Below, one piece after another: positions 53,230 to 62,619 of a DNA stretch of 64,000 nt. A program made the translations under genes and the position numbers. Under the pieces are notes generated by a model. It made no database searches, had not been told where the DNA came from, and saw only the letters and a list, made by a program, of their open reading frames with translations. Each line of letters opens with the position of its first letter. Within the stretch, counting starts at the first letter, position 1. Origin of the DNA: Endozoicomonas sp965196975. Its GTDB lineage: Bacteria; Pseudomonadota; Gammaproteobacteria; Pseudomonadales; Endozoicomonadaceae. Location: assembly GCF_965196975.1 (NCBI RefSeq), contig NZ_OZ239981.1:2170001-2234000 (forward strand), read 5' to 3'.

Positions 53230-54243
53230 ATGTTTTTTTCCACAAAAGCACGCGTCAAAGCCACCTCTTTTGTAATACTGGCATTATCGAGCCAATCTGT
53301 TTTTGCAGAGCTGGAACGAAGAATGTCTATCGAAATCGATGCAAATACCGTTCACTTTGCAATTGCTGATGTTAATTCAAAAACCGATAAAATCTATCGG
53401 CATCTGGATTATGGCTCACTTGAAGCGGGCTTTTATGATGACCTTTCTGCCAGTGATAATCGATTCTACAGTAAATGCATGTTCAAAAAAGCTCAGGAAA
53501 TTTTCCAAAAACTCCGGACCAGGCAAGAGCACTTCAGCGCTGTAAAAGTAAGAGCCATTGCCACTGAAACATTTCGCGATGCTCACAATGCTGAAGAGCT
53601 GGTCCAGAAAGTACGACGAACATCAGGTATTGATATTAAAATCCTGTCCCCTGAGGAAGAAGACAGAATGGATTTTTTCTCAGCATTCACTGTTACCCAT
53701 GACACTGAAATGCCGGTGGTATGGGATATTGGGAAAGAAAGCTTTCAACTTATTATTGCAGACCATGAATCAGGCCCATTCGCCTACAAGGGAGAGTTTG
53801 GCTCAGTCAATTTTATGGACTACCTGAAGCAGGTTGTCCAAAAAAAGGAGGCCATACCCAATACTCAACTGTACCCGATATCGGCTGAAGAGATTAATGC
53901 CGGCATTGATTTTGCCCGTTTCCTTGCGCGAAAAACCCCTCGCCTGATCAGGCGAGAATTAAAGAAAGATAACATTAAGGTCACAGCCATTGGCTCTGTA
54001 TTTCAGGAAAGCGTAGCCACTCAAATAGCCAATAAAAGAAATACGATAGATAAAATTCAGGTAAACAAATTTATAAAAGAACGGGAAAAAAACAATGGCC
54101 TATCCAATAAAGACAAGGATGTAAGCCTTGCTAACGCCATACTGGTTTTGGGATTCATGGAAGAGCTTGGAATGGAAACACTCGACATTTCAGATCACAA
54201 CAGCACTCTAGGAATGCTTGAATTCCCTCTCTTCTGGCATTAG
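53230..54243 (+). CDS. Secreted Ppx/GppA-like protein, probably altered active site
   Basis: 337 aa from the ATG at 53230, which begins a signal peptide ('KATSFVILALSSQSVFAE'); the upstream in-frame start at 53158 would bury it. The body follows the exopolyphosphatase/GppA pattern of an actin-like ATPase fold: 'IEIDANTVHFAIADV', 'VRAIATETFRDAHNAEEL', 'IDIKILSPEEEDRMDFF' and 'MPVVWDIGKESFQLIIAD'. In cytoplasmic relatives the last motif is D-I-G-G-G-S; here the glycines are replaced by K-E, so polyphosphate or pppGpp hydrolysis may be lost or changed. Cytoplasmic relatives carry no signal peptide. The role outside the cytoplasm is unknown. Confidence 0.65.
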   Translation: MFFSTKARVKATSFVILALSSQSVFAELERRMSIEIDANTVHFAIADVNSKTDKIYRHLDYGSLEAGFYDDLSASDNRFYSKCMFKKAQEIFQKLRTRQEHFSAVKVRAIATETFRDAHNAEELVQKVRRTSGIDIKILSPEEEDRMDFFSAFTVTHDTEMPVVWDIGKESFQLIIADHESGPFAYKGEFGSVNFMDYLKQVVQKKEAIPNTQLYPISAEEINAGIDFARFLARKTPRLIRRELKKDNIKVTAIGSVFQESVATQIANKRNTIDKIQVNKFIKEREKNNGLSNKDKDVSLANAILVLGFMEELGMETLDISDHNSTLGMLEFPLFWH

Positions 54244-54340
54244 AACTCCCTTTCAATCACTCTCTTCATCATCGCCGGGTCGCCTTATTAAAGACGATCC
54301 CGTGAAGCAAGGACAACAGCATCAAGACTGTTTTTTATAA

Positions 54341-55072
54341 TCAGTGATAAACACCAAGCATCAGTTCAATCTGGCGCTTCAACATTGCCCGCAATCCTAC
54401 AAGGCTTTCCCCTTCATAGCCCGATACGAGTCCTTGATACTCAACCTGTAGAATGATGCTGCCAAAAAGTTTGGCATCAATATCTGGATGGCTTGAGCCA
54501 ATTTTGGAGAAGAAGGTCTCAAGACTGTCCAGAAAGAATCTCTGGTGACTGAAAGCGATGGGCCGAAGATTTTCATTCCGAAGGCATTCCTGCTGGAAAG
54601 CTCTTTCCGCAATCAGGTAATCACTGTGCTCCCTCAGCTGAACCAGAACATACTCAATGGCCAGGTCAGTAATACGCTCAGCAAAGATCTGCCGACTGGC
54701 CGAATCTGAAGGATCCAGCTCGCTCATTGCCGTTTTCAACATACTGTCAGACTCTTCCCAGTATGCCTTGAACTTCTGAGCCCCCATCTCCACAAACAGA
54801 GTAAAGGTATCAGTAATCAGATCGGTAATGTCTTTGAAATAGTAGGTGGTTGCAGAAAGAGGGACATTAGCTTCCTTAGCAACAGCACGATGGCGGACAC
54901 CCCGAACTCCATCTCTGACAACAATTCTTAATGCCGCTTCCAGAATTGTGCGGCGACGCTGTTCACTGTTTGCACGACTGGTTTTACGTCCCTGATATTT
55001 CAATTCCATACCGCCGACGAGCTTACCAGAACCGTTCGAATCTTCTGATGGGAAATCCATTGTTGAAACCAT
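54341..55072 (-). CDS. TetR/AcrR-family regulator
   Basis: 243 aa; the helix-turn-helix lies at about residues 40-85 ('GVRGVRHRAVAKEANVPLSA' then 'TTYYFKDITDLI'). The first 20 residues are unusual, and ATG 55009 ('MELKYQGRKTSRAN') is an equally good start. The C-terminal all-helical domain should bind a ligand or partner. No adjacent target gene is evident; it may act in trans. Confidence 0.8.
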   Translation of the reverse strand: MVSTMDFPSEDSNGSGKLVGGMELKYQGRKTSRANSEQRRRTILEAALRIVVRDGVRGVRHRAVAKEANVPLSATTYYFKDITDLITDTFTLFVEMGAQKFKAYWEESDSMLKTAMSELDPSDSASRQIFAERITDLAIEYVLVQLREHSDYLIAERAFQQECLRNENLRPIAFSHQRFFLDSLETFFSKIGSSHPDIDAKLFGSIILQVEYQGLVSGYEGESLVGLRAMLKRQIELMLGVYH

Positions 55073-55522
55073 ATTACGACTGCCTTACTGTTGCCTGATT
55101 GTTTTATAGAGTTCGTCCAGTACCATCGCTTGAACATGCATCTTAGTACAGAAATCATCCATCTGTCCGGAAACCTGTACCAATTATGTTCAGAAAAATC
55201 GAACGTTCACGTTTCGCCTCTGATATCCATATAGCCGATTAGACAGAGCGACTGGCGACTCTCAGGCTTCACCAGTAAAGCGCATCAACTCAAATTCAGG
55301 TTCCATACCTCAGATAATATATGAGCAGGCCAAGGCCTGCTCATACGATAGATCCTGAATTATCAGCATCCCAGAGAGTAACCGAGAAAAGATTAGTGTG
55401 TAACTAATAATATTCCATCAAAGCTGTAGATTTACGCATACCTTATGTAAACGATGACCTACCTCGTTGATGTAACCAGTCAGCCAGCACACATATACAC
55501 ACGGCCACTCCCAGCATCAATG
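55073..55522. other. Intergenic region with a long palindrome
   Basis: No gene is seen. TATGAGCAGGCC AA GGCCTGCTCATA (55320-55345) is a perfect 26-bp inverted repeat with 12-bp arms. No T tract follows, so it is not a typical terminator. Confidence 0.5.
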
Positions 55523-57043
55523 TTATTGAGGACGCATATGAGGGAATAACAACACGTCTCTGATTGATGGCGCATCCGTAAATAGCATTACCAGACGGTC
55601 AATACCAATACCCTCTCCGGCTGTCGGAGGCAAACCATATTCAAGAGCATTGATGTAGTCCGCATCGTAATGCATCGCCTCATCATCCCCGGCATCCTTC
55701 TCGGCTACCTGTTGTCTGAAGCGCTCTGCCTGGTCTTCTGAATCATTCAACTCAGAGAAGCCATTGGCGATTTCGCGACCACCCACAAAGAACTCAAAGC
55801 GCTCGGTAACAAAGGGGTTGTCGTCATTTTTACGGGACAGAGGCGACACTTCTGTTGGATAATCAGTGATGAAGGTAGGGTTTAGCAGATGATGCTCAAC
55901 CGTCTCATCAAAAATTTCCATCTGAACCTTGCCAAGCCCCCAGATTGGCTTCACATCAATGCCTAACTTTCCGGCAACCTGAGTAGCAGACTCAAGATTA
56001 TCAATGTCAGAAGCATCAAGGTCCGGGTTAAAATGCAAGATAGACTCGAAAACCGACATCCGCGCAAACGGCTTGCCAAAATCAATCATCTGCCCCTGGT
56101 ACTCGAACTCAGTTTTACCCAGAACGTCCTGAGCCAGCTGTTTCAGCATAGCTTCAGTATGATCCATCATGTCGGTGTAATCCGCATAAGCCTGATAGAA
56201 TTCGATCATTGTGAATTCCGGGTTATGTCTAGTAGACAGCCCCTCATTGCGGAAGTTCCGGTTAATCTCAAATACCCGTTCAAAACCACCAACGACCACA
56301 CGCTTCAGATAAAGTTCCGGAGCGATACGAAGGTACATGTCGATATCCAGAGCATTGTGGTGGGTAACAAATGGTCTGGCCGTAGCACCACCCGGAATCA
56401 CCTGTAGCATCGGTGTTTCTACTTCCATGAAGTCCTGGCCCAGGAAGTAGTTACGAATGCCCTGAATAATTCTGGAACGAATGCGGAAGGTTTCCCGGGA
56501 TTGCTCACTGGTAATCAGATCAACATAACGCTGGCGATAACGCTGCTCGGTATCGGTCAGTCCTTTATGCTTTTCAGGCAATGGGCGCAGAGACTTGGTC
56601 AGCAGACGGACATCACTCATATCGACGTAAAGATCACCTTTACCGGAGCGCTGAACGGTACCTTCTACGCCAATAATATCACCCAGATCCCAGGTCTTGA
56701 TGGCTTCCAGTGTCTCCTTCGGCAACTGTTTGCGATTCACATAAAGCTGGATACGACCGGACATATCCTGCAGTTCCATGAATGCGCCGCGGTTCAGCAT
56801 GATCCGGCCAGCCACTTTAACGGGGTGGTTCAGGCCTTCCAGAGCCGCCTTATCATGATCCTTGAACTGCTCCTGAAGATCACCAGCAAGCGCATCACGA
56901 CGGAATTTATTGGGAAATGCCACACCCTTCTCGCGAATAGCCGCCAGTTTTTCCCGGCGCAGGGCAACCAGTCGGTTCTCTTCCTGAGCCTCAGTAGCCC
57001 TTTCCTCTAACAACTGTTCTTCAGACATAAGATGATCTTCCAA
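55523..57043 (-). CDS. lysS: Lysyl-tRNA synthetase (class II)
   Basis: 506 aa (or 501 from the ATG at 57028, 'MSEEQLLEERATE', which fits the E. coli start better). An N-terminal OB-fold anticodon-binding domain ('VAGRIMLNRGAFMELQDMSG') precedes the class II core: motif 2 'FRNEGLSTRHNPEFTMIEFYQAY' in two parts, and motif 3 'GEGIGIDRLVMLF'. It charges tRNA-Lys. It follows prfB by about 35-50 bp on the same strand, the conserved gammaproteobacterial prfB-lysS arrangement. Confidence 0.95.
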   Translation of the reverse strand: MEDHLMSEEQLLEERATEAQEENRLVALRREKLAAIREKGVAFPNKFRRDALAGDLQEQFKDHDKAALEGLNHPVKVAGRIMLNRGAFMELQDMSGRIQLYVNRKQLPKETLEAIKTWDLGDIIGVEGTVQRSGKGDLYVDMSDVRLLTKSLRPLPEKHKGLTDTEQRYRQRYVDLITSEQSRETFRIRSRIIQGIRNYFLGQDFMEVETPMLQVIPGGATARPFVTHHNALDIDMYLRIAPELYLKRVVVGGFERVFEINRNFRNEGLSTRHNPEFTMIEFYQAYADYTDMMDHTEAMLKQLAQDVLGKTEFEYQGQMIDFGKPFARMSVFESILHFNPDLDASDIDNLESATQVAGKLGIDVKPIWGLGKVQMEIFDETVEHHLLNPTFITDYPTEVSPLSRKNDDNPFVTERFEFFVGGREIANGFSELNDSEDQAERFRQQVAEKDAGDDEAMHYDADYINALEYGLPPTAGEGIGIDRLVMLFTDAPSIRDVLLFPHMRPQ

Positions 57044-57077
57044 TACCGGATGGCAATGGCCAACCGGAGTGATTCGT

Positions 57078-58176
57078 TTACAAACCTTTTTTCAGGCTTG
57101 CTTCAATGAACTTGTTCAAGTCACCATCCAGTACGGACTGGGTATTGCGGGTTTCCACCCCGGTACGCAGGTCCTTGATTCTGGAGTCATCCAGAACATA
57201 GGAACGAATCTGACTACCCCAGCCAATATCAGACTTGGAATCTTCCATCGCCTGCGACTCAGCCGTTCTCTTCTGCATCTCCATCTCATAAAGCTTGGCC
57301 TTCAATTGCTGCATGGCCTTGTCTTTATTCTGGTGCTGGGAACGCTGGTTCTGACACTGTACAACAATACCAGTAGGTACGTGGGTGATACGAACCGCTG
57401 AATCGGTGGTGTTTACGTGCTGTCCACCGGCACCACTGGAGCGATAGGTATCAACACGCAGGTCTGCCGGGTTGATTTCTATATCAATATTGTCATCAAT
57501 CTCAGGAGAAACAAAGACAGAAGCAAAAGAGGTATGGCGACGATTTCCGGAATCAAAAGGCGATTTGCGAACCAGACGGTGAACCCCGATCTCGGTTCTC
57601 AACCAGCCAAACGCATAATCTCCGATGAACTGAACCGTTGCTGACTTGATGCCCGCTACTTCGCCGGCGGAAACCTCAATAATTTCCGTTTTGAAACCAT
57701 TGGCCTCACCCCAGCGCAGGTACATTCTCAGCAGCATATTGGCCCAATCCTGGGCTTCAGTACCGCCAGAACCTGCCTGAATATCAAGGAATGCGTTATT
57801 GGGGTCCATTTCACCGGAGAACATACGACGAAACTCAAGTACTTCCAGCTTCTGAGCCAGTTCATCAAGCTCATCCACCACGCCCTGAACGCCATCTTCG
57901 TCTTCTTCTTCTACCGACATTTCCAGAAGTTCTTCTGAATCCACCAGACCGCTGGTCAATTCATCAATGGTAGAAACAATGGTTTCCAGGGTGGATCGCT
58001 CTTTACCCAGCTTCTGAGCATATTCCGGATCGTTCCAGACGTTCGGGTCTTCCAGTTCCCGCTCTACTTCCTGCAACCGCTCACTTTTGTGAGCATAGTC
58101 AAAGATACCCCCTAAGCACGTCAGTACGCGCTGTCAGGTCCTTGATACGCTCCTTAATGGGATTGACTTCAAACAT
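57078..58176 (-). CDS. prfB: Peptide chain release factor 2, with programmed +1 frameshift
   Basis: The complete gene begins at ATG 58176 ('MFEVNPIKERIKDLTARTDV'). It reads 25 codons to an in-frame TGA at 58099-58101 in the context AGGGGGTATCTTTGAC, the universal RF2 autoregulatory site: a Shine-Dalgarno-like AGGGGG three bases before CTT-TGA. A +1 shift joins it to the long frame ('DYAHKSERLQEVERELEDPN'). The long frame shows the stop-codon-reading tripeptide SPF ('RKSPFDSGNRRHTSF') and the catalytic GGQ ('GAGGQHVNTTDSA'). RF2 terminates at UGA and UAA, and low RF2 promotes the frameshift. An ATG at 58076 gives only the truncated long frame and should not be taken as the start. Confidence 0.97.
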
Positions 58177-58660
58177 TGCCCTATATCACTCACTTTTGTC
58201 AGGTGCCCACGGCACCAACTCTCAAATACTGCATAGCCCCATTAAGAGCTGACCAATACCGACGGCTCTGGAAATACAATGGGAATGGAGATAACAGCAC
58301 ATGGCTGCCCATGAAACACCGCTCATGAAAAACAGCTGGTCGACCTGCAAGGCCATCACCAGAACCTGTAATACAACTGAACGATTCTACAACAATAGCC
58401 TGTAGGTTGGAATTGCTCCGGTGGTCAGGCGATATGACCAATGACAGGCACTACCCAGTGCGCTGTTTCAAAAAATGCATCCCTGCGCATTGACCCATGT
58501 CATGACATCAAACTACGCCTTTATCCTGCAGTAAGGTAAAATCCCACACCACTACTTCCCTCACCCGTATCCAGAGCTACAAATTCCGGCTGTATAGACC
58601 TGAATAATCATACAACCGGGTTTCTCCCCTGGACACTTAACAGATTGAGCACTCTTCATT
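58177..58660. other. Divergent intergenic region between prfB and glk
   Basis: About 480 bp with no credible gene. It should hold the prfB-lysS and glk promoters; I could not pick -10/-35 boxes with confidence. Confidence 0.5.
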
Positions 58661-59635
58661 ATGTCACGTGACACCTTATTGAATGACTCAATGGCACTGG
58701 TAGCCGATATCGGTGGCACCAATGCAAGATTTGCGCTTTCACTGAATGGTCAACTACAACCAGAGTCCGTGAAAGTTCTGGCCTGCAATGACTATGAAAA
58801 CCTTGACCACGCAGTCAGCCATTACCTGGCACTTCAGCAAGTGAATGTCGATCATGCCTGCATGGCGTTTGCCTGCCCCGTCAGTGGCCAGAACATCAAA
58901 ATGACCAATAATCACTGGGCATTCAACAAGTCTGAAATGAAGGACACATTGAGTCTGCAGTCCTTCAAAGTAATCAATGATTTTACTGCCCAGGCCCTGG
59001 CACTGCCTGCCTTGCCGGAAACATCCCTGGTCAAGGTTGGCAGCGGAGAAGCCATTGAAGGAGCTACCAAACTCATTATTGGGCCAGGGACCGGCCTGGG
59101 TGTTGCTGCATTGAAGAAGGTAGGTGACCACTGGCTACCTCTGCCAGGTGAAGGAGGCCACGCGGCATTTTCTCCCATATCCTCCATGGACAACGAGATC
59201 CTCAACGTTCTTCAGCAGAAGATTGGCTATGTTTCCTGGGAATCAGTCCTTTGTGGTTCGGGTATAGAACTGCTGTTTGAAGCACACAGCACGCTGTCCG
59301 GTCAAACACAGACACTCAAAAATCATGAAATCACAACACAGGCAATGAGTGGAGAGCCCCTCTGCAAACAGACATTACTGCATTTCTGCGAACTGCTGGG
59401 CAGAGCCGCCAGCAATGCAGCCCTGACCACTGGAGCCCAGGGTGGAGTCTATATTGCTGGTGGTATTATCCCCCGTTTCCCTGATTTTTTTGCTCAATCT
59501 GATTTCAGAAAGTCTTTTGAAGTGAACGATAAGATGGTCAATTATCTGGCAGGCATCCCCACCAGCCTGATTGTTCATGACAATCCCGGGCTGACAGGAG
59601 CCTGTGAAGCGTTAGGCAATCCGTTAATTCATTAA
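58661..59635 (+). CDS. glk: Glucokinase (ROK-independent, Glk type)
   Basis: 324 aa, normal length. The phosphate-binding 'LVADIGGTNARFAL' (about 13-26), 'IIGPGTGLGVAAL', the glucose-binding 'LPGEGGHAAFSP' and C-terminal 'GGVYIAGGIIPRF' match bacterial hexokinase-family glucokinases. It makes glucose 6-phosphate from glucose and ATP. It is a single gene followed by a terminator-like hairpin. Confidence 0.92.
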   Translation: MSRDTLLNDSMALVADIGGTNARFALSLNGQLQPESVKVLACNDYENLDHAVSHYLALQQVNVDHACMAFACPVSGQNIKMTNNHWAFNKSEMKDTLSLQSFKVINDFTAQALALPALPETSLVKVGSGEAIEGATKLIIGPGTGLGVAALKKVGDHWLPLPGEGGHAAFSPISSMDNEILNVLQQKIGYVSWESVLCGSGIELLFEAHSTLSGQTQTLKNHEITTQAMSGEPLCKQTLLHFCELLGRAASNAALTTGAQGGVYIAGGIIPRFPDFFAQSDFRKSFEVNDKMVNYLAGIPTSLIVHDNPGLTGACEALGNPLIH

Positions 59636-59641
59636 TTTTTC

Positions 59642-59665
59642 GGGCTGGCTCTCAATGGGCCAGCC
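59642..59665 (+). terminator. Terminator-like hairpin after glk
   Basis: GGGCTGGC TCTCAATG GGCCAGCC, a 7-bp stem, followed by TTGATT. The T run is poor, so it is a modest candidate. Confidence 0.55.
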
Positions 59666-59858
59666 TTGATTGCAGCAAAATTCTTCTGCCACTTATTTTG
59701 CCCCAAACACCGCAAAGCAATAGAACCTGATAACAACAAGTCATTATGACACCCCAGTAAACACTCTATTCAAAAAACATTCCCATTCAGCAATGATATT
59801 GACTCAGTACCGTACTAAACGCCCTATAATTGCCAAATTATGTTGAACACAATGCTTA

Positions 59859-61052
59859 TTATGACCAGCGGCGTGCATTAATTTGAGAACGTATTTTGTC
59901 CACTTCACTTTTAGCGTCTCGAAAATCTTCAGGGGTTGCCTTATCCTGACTTAAAGCACTCGACTCTCTATCTACTCGCTGTCCGAAGCGTTGAACGGAA
60001 GCACTAGTACCTATGCTCTTTTCCAGTTCCTGTACTTTAACAGCGGCAAGCTTAGATAGCTCCTCTAAACTACTCTGCGACTTAGCGCTCACCTTTCCAG
60101 AAAGATGCGTCAAAAGACGGCTATATGATGCAAGAATAGGAAGGACACCCGCCGCATATTGGGGTCGGTCTTCAGATCTGAAATCAGGATCTTTCATTGC
60201 ACTTCCAACCTGCCTCATCATCTCAGTAATTTTTGTATCCTTCAGCAATCCCTTTTCGCTCTTTTGCACACTTACTTTCGTTAAGAAGACATAGATCTCA
60301 TCCGCCAGCTGTGGGTCTTGATCTACAAAATCCTTTAGCAAAGACATCAGTACATCACATACTTCACAATGATACCCATTAGGGTCTCCTGCAAAGCGTA
60401 AAGCATATAAAATTTCTCCATATAATCTGGCAAGCGAGGGCTTCACATCACCCCAGCTGGCTTTATTATCCAAAACCAGCGCTCTCACGCTTCCGATAAG
60501 ATTTATTACATCTTCATCGTGAAATGGACCTAAACCAATTGACATCAGGTTTAATTTGATTAGTTGTAAGAACGCCGGCCCATCTAATTTCTGCATACAA
60601 CGAACAAGGGTAGAAATACTGAAATTTTCTGGTGTGCAGCGATAATCAGAAGCATTTAACAATAACAACATACTCTTTATAGAACTTGAGAGTTCTTTAA
60701 AACTGACAACTTCTGTTTTTTCAGCCTTGTGATCAGGCCTAACAGGTGCTTCTATTCGTCCATCTTCTGCTCCTGCGTCACCACTCGTATCTGAAGAATC
60801 CTGGGCAGACTCCTGTAACTGCGGTGAACCATCTTCCAAGGAGGTACGCCGTTTATTAAGCTCTACTTCACTTACTGAGTCACTGGCTGGAGGCATGCCC
60901 TCTCTTTTTAACTCAGTTTCAGGATCACGATTCAACTCTGCACTTCTGTTAAAGACTTTTACCTCAGACTCATTATTTTTCGTGGAAGAGTCCATCGCTG
61001 GAAGCGTCTGCACTCCCCTAGCATTCAATTCACCTGCACCTGATAAAGACAT
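59859..61052 (-). CDS. Effector-like protein with disordered N-terminus, unknown
   Basis: 397 aa. Residues 1-115 are Ser/Glu/Asp/Pro-rich and look disordered ('MSLSGAGELNARGVQTLPAM'); residues 116-397 are all-helical with a HEAT/ARM-like rhythm ('GPAFLQLIKLNLMSIGLGPF', 'PSLARLYGEILYALRF', 'EVCDVLMSLLKDFVDQDP'). There is no signal peptide or membrane span. The organisation resembles type III-type effectors, but nothing in the window confirms secretion. A+T-rich DNA surrounds it. No family recognised. Confidence 0.55.
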   Translation of the reverse strand: MSLSGAGELNARGVQTLPAMDSSTKNNESEVKVFNRSAELNRDPETELKREGMPPASDSVSEVELNKRRTSLEDGSPQLQESAQDSSDTSGDAGAEDGRIEAPVRPDHKAEKTEVVSFKELSSSIKSMLLLLNASDYRCTPENFSISTLVRCMQKLDGPAFLQLIKLNLMSIGLGPFHDEDVINLIGSVRALVLDNKASWGDVKPSLARLYGEILYALRFAGDPNGYHCEVCDVLMSLLKDFVDQDPQLADEIYVFLTKVSVQKSEKGLLKDTKITEMMRQVGSAMKDPDFRSEDRPQYAAGVLPILASYSRLLTHLSGKVSAKSQSSLEELSKLAAVKVQELEKSIGTSASVQRFGQRVDRESSALSQDKATPEDFRDAKSEVDKIRSQINARRWS

Positions 61053-61570
61053 AACAACCCTATATGATGAATTATATTCTCTTTATAGTTTCACCATAAT
61101 ATTTACTTTCTGCTGAATATTTAGAGATAAGAAAATCAATAACAAATAGCCATTCAATTTCTATATCAGATTATTTTTATTGACATACAACAAAAACAAA
61201 CAGACATGTCATCCAATTAATAGGCACTTGAATTTATAACGTGGATTTACCGTTATTAAAAATAACCTGAAAACAGAAACCTAATACCCTCTAAACCCAA
61301 CACCCAAAAACTGAGTCAGTTCAGGTTGCAATTAAACGCATTGACAGGGCTTTCAAAAACTCTAGAGCACAAGAAGATGGAGATAATCTTTAAAACCGGT
61401 ATGAAGCAGCACTCAGCGTCAAAGTAACGTTTAGGTGAACACAACTTAAGAAGGGTCGTATCAGTTGGGAATCTGGCCTCACAAATAAATCAAGATAGGC
61501 ATTTGTTCTCAAACACAGCCACTTCCAACTATTCAGGACTGTGTTTGAGAAAATAACTGCAAACTATACG
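61053..61570. other. A+T-rich intergenic region
   Basis: No gene, RNA or repeat is recognised in this 518-bp stretch. Confidence 0.5.
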
Positions 61571-61954
61571 TTAAGGCTCAATTAGACGTGTTGCCTGCCC
61601 AGTCTCATCATCCAGTTTTTCAGGAGGGGGAACTGGTTTTCCATCAAAAACAGGGTATGACTGCCCTCTGGCCCAGCAATAGGTGTACATAGTATCACTG
61701 GTGACATACTTACCATCGTTATCCCAGAGATGGGTATTTGCACCACAGTTTGAGCGCTGCTGATAAATGCAGTGCCAGCCACTGCCTGGCGCAGCAGCCC
61801 AAATCGAGTTTTCCGAAGCTCCAGGTTGAGAGCAGCACAGGTGATGCGAAGGCCAGTCATCAGCACTGCCGCAGTTGGCATTTTCAAAAGCCAGGGCAAA
61901 AGACGACAGCCCGATAGTAACAGCACATACACCCAGCGTCTGGCATAACTTCAT
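61571..61954 (-). CDS. Small secreted cysteine-rich protein
   Basis: 127 aa with a signal peptide (residues 1-22, 'LGVCAVTIGLSSFALAF'). The mature part has eight Cys/Trp-rich positions ('NANCGSADDWPSHHLCC', 'SGWHCIYQQRSNCG', 'YTYCWARG'), consistent with several disulfides, and ends in a Pro-rich tail. No known family. It may bind a host surface or sugar, but this is only a guess from its composition. Confidence 0.6.
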   Translation of the reverse strand: MKLCQTLGVCAVTIGLSSFALAFENANCGSADDWPSHHLCCSQPGASENSIWAAAPGSGWHCIYQQRSNCGANTHLWDNDGKYVTSDTMYTYCWARGQSYPVFDGKPVPPPEKLDDETGQATRLIEP

Positions 61955-62116
61955 GTCAAAACTCCTCTGTTTTTGACGTCAAGTAATGCCTGACCAGTAT
62001 AGCTTGAGATAAGAGAACCCGGCAGGAAATGCGCTAACCTGTCAGCACTGAAACCAGCTGGAAACAATCTGAGTAATCGGGAAGGCAGACACCCCAGGCA
62101 CTTCCACAGACAAGGC

Positions 62117-62566
62117 TCACTGTAAAATCATATTCAGATGGGGAATGCCATCCTCTTCATAAGACTCCCCGAATGCATCAAAACCCAGGCTTTGATAAAA
62201 ACCCGCCAGGTAAAGCTGCGCCGATACCAGTATTGGCTTATCAGGCCATTGCTGAAGACAAGTCTTGATAGCTTCCTCCATAATCACCTTGGCATATCCA
62301 TGCCCTCGACTTTCAGGGTCAACAGCTACACGACCAATGGCAGCCCCTTGTTCGAAAGATACACCCGGGGCCAAACAACGGGCACAGGCAACTAACGCCC
62401 CCTGGTCTTTCAAATAGAGATGCCTGGTAGACGATAAAATATCTTTATTATCCAACTCAGGATAAGGACACGTCTGCTCAACCACAAAGACATCAACCCG
62501 GAGCTTAAGAAGCTGATACAGCGTACGAACATCCAGTTGATCAAATGCATGGTTCAGTACAGACAT
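62117..62566 (-). CDS. elaA: ElaA-like GNAT acetyltransferase
   Basis: 149 aa from the ATG at 62566, preceded by AAGG; an upstream in-frame ATG at 62587 would add seven residues. 'LYQLLKLRVDVFVVEQTCPYPELD', 'IGRVAVDPESRGHGYAKVIM' and 'AQLYLAGFYQSLGFDAFGESYEEDGIPH' are the ElaA pattern. Its physiological substrate is not established. Single gene upstream of dinG's end on the same strand. Confidence 0.88.
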   Translation of the reverse strand: MSVLNHAFDQLDVRTLYQLLKLRVDVFVVEQTCPYPELDNKDILSSTRHLYLKDQGALVACARCLAPGVSFEQGAAIGRVAVDPESRGHGYAKVIMEEAIKTCLQQWPDKPILVSAQLYLAGFYQSLGFDAFGESYEEDGIPHLNMILQ

Positions 62567-62619
62567 AATAACCTTACCTTTGCTCATTATTAATTCAGGT
62601 GCAGTGCATGCTGGGTTGA

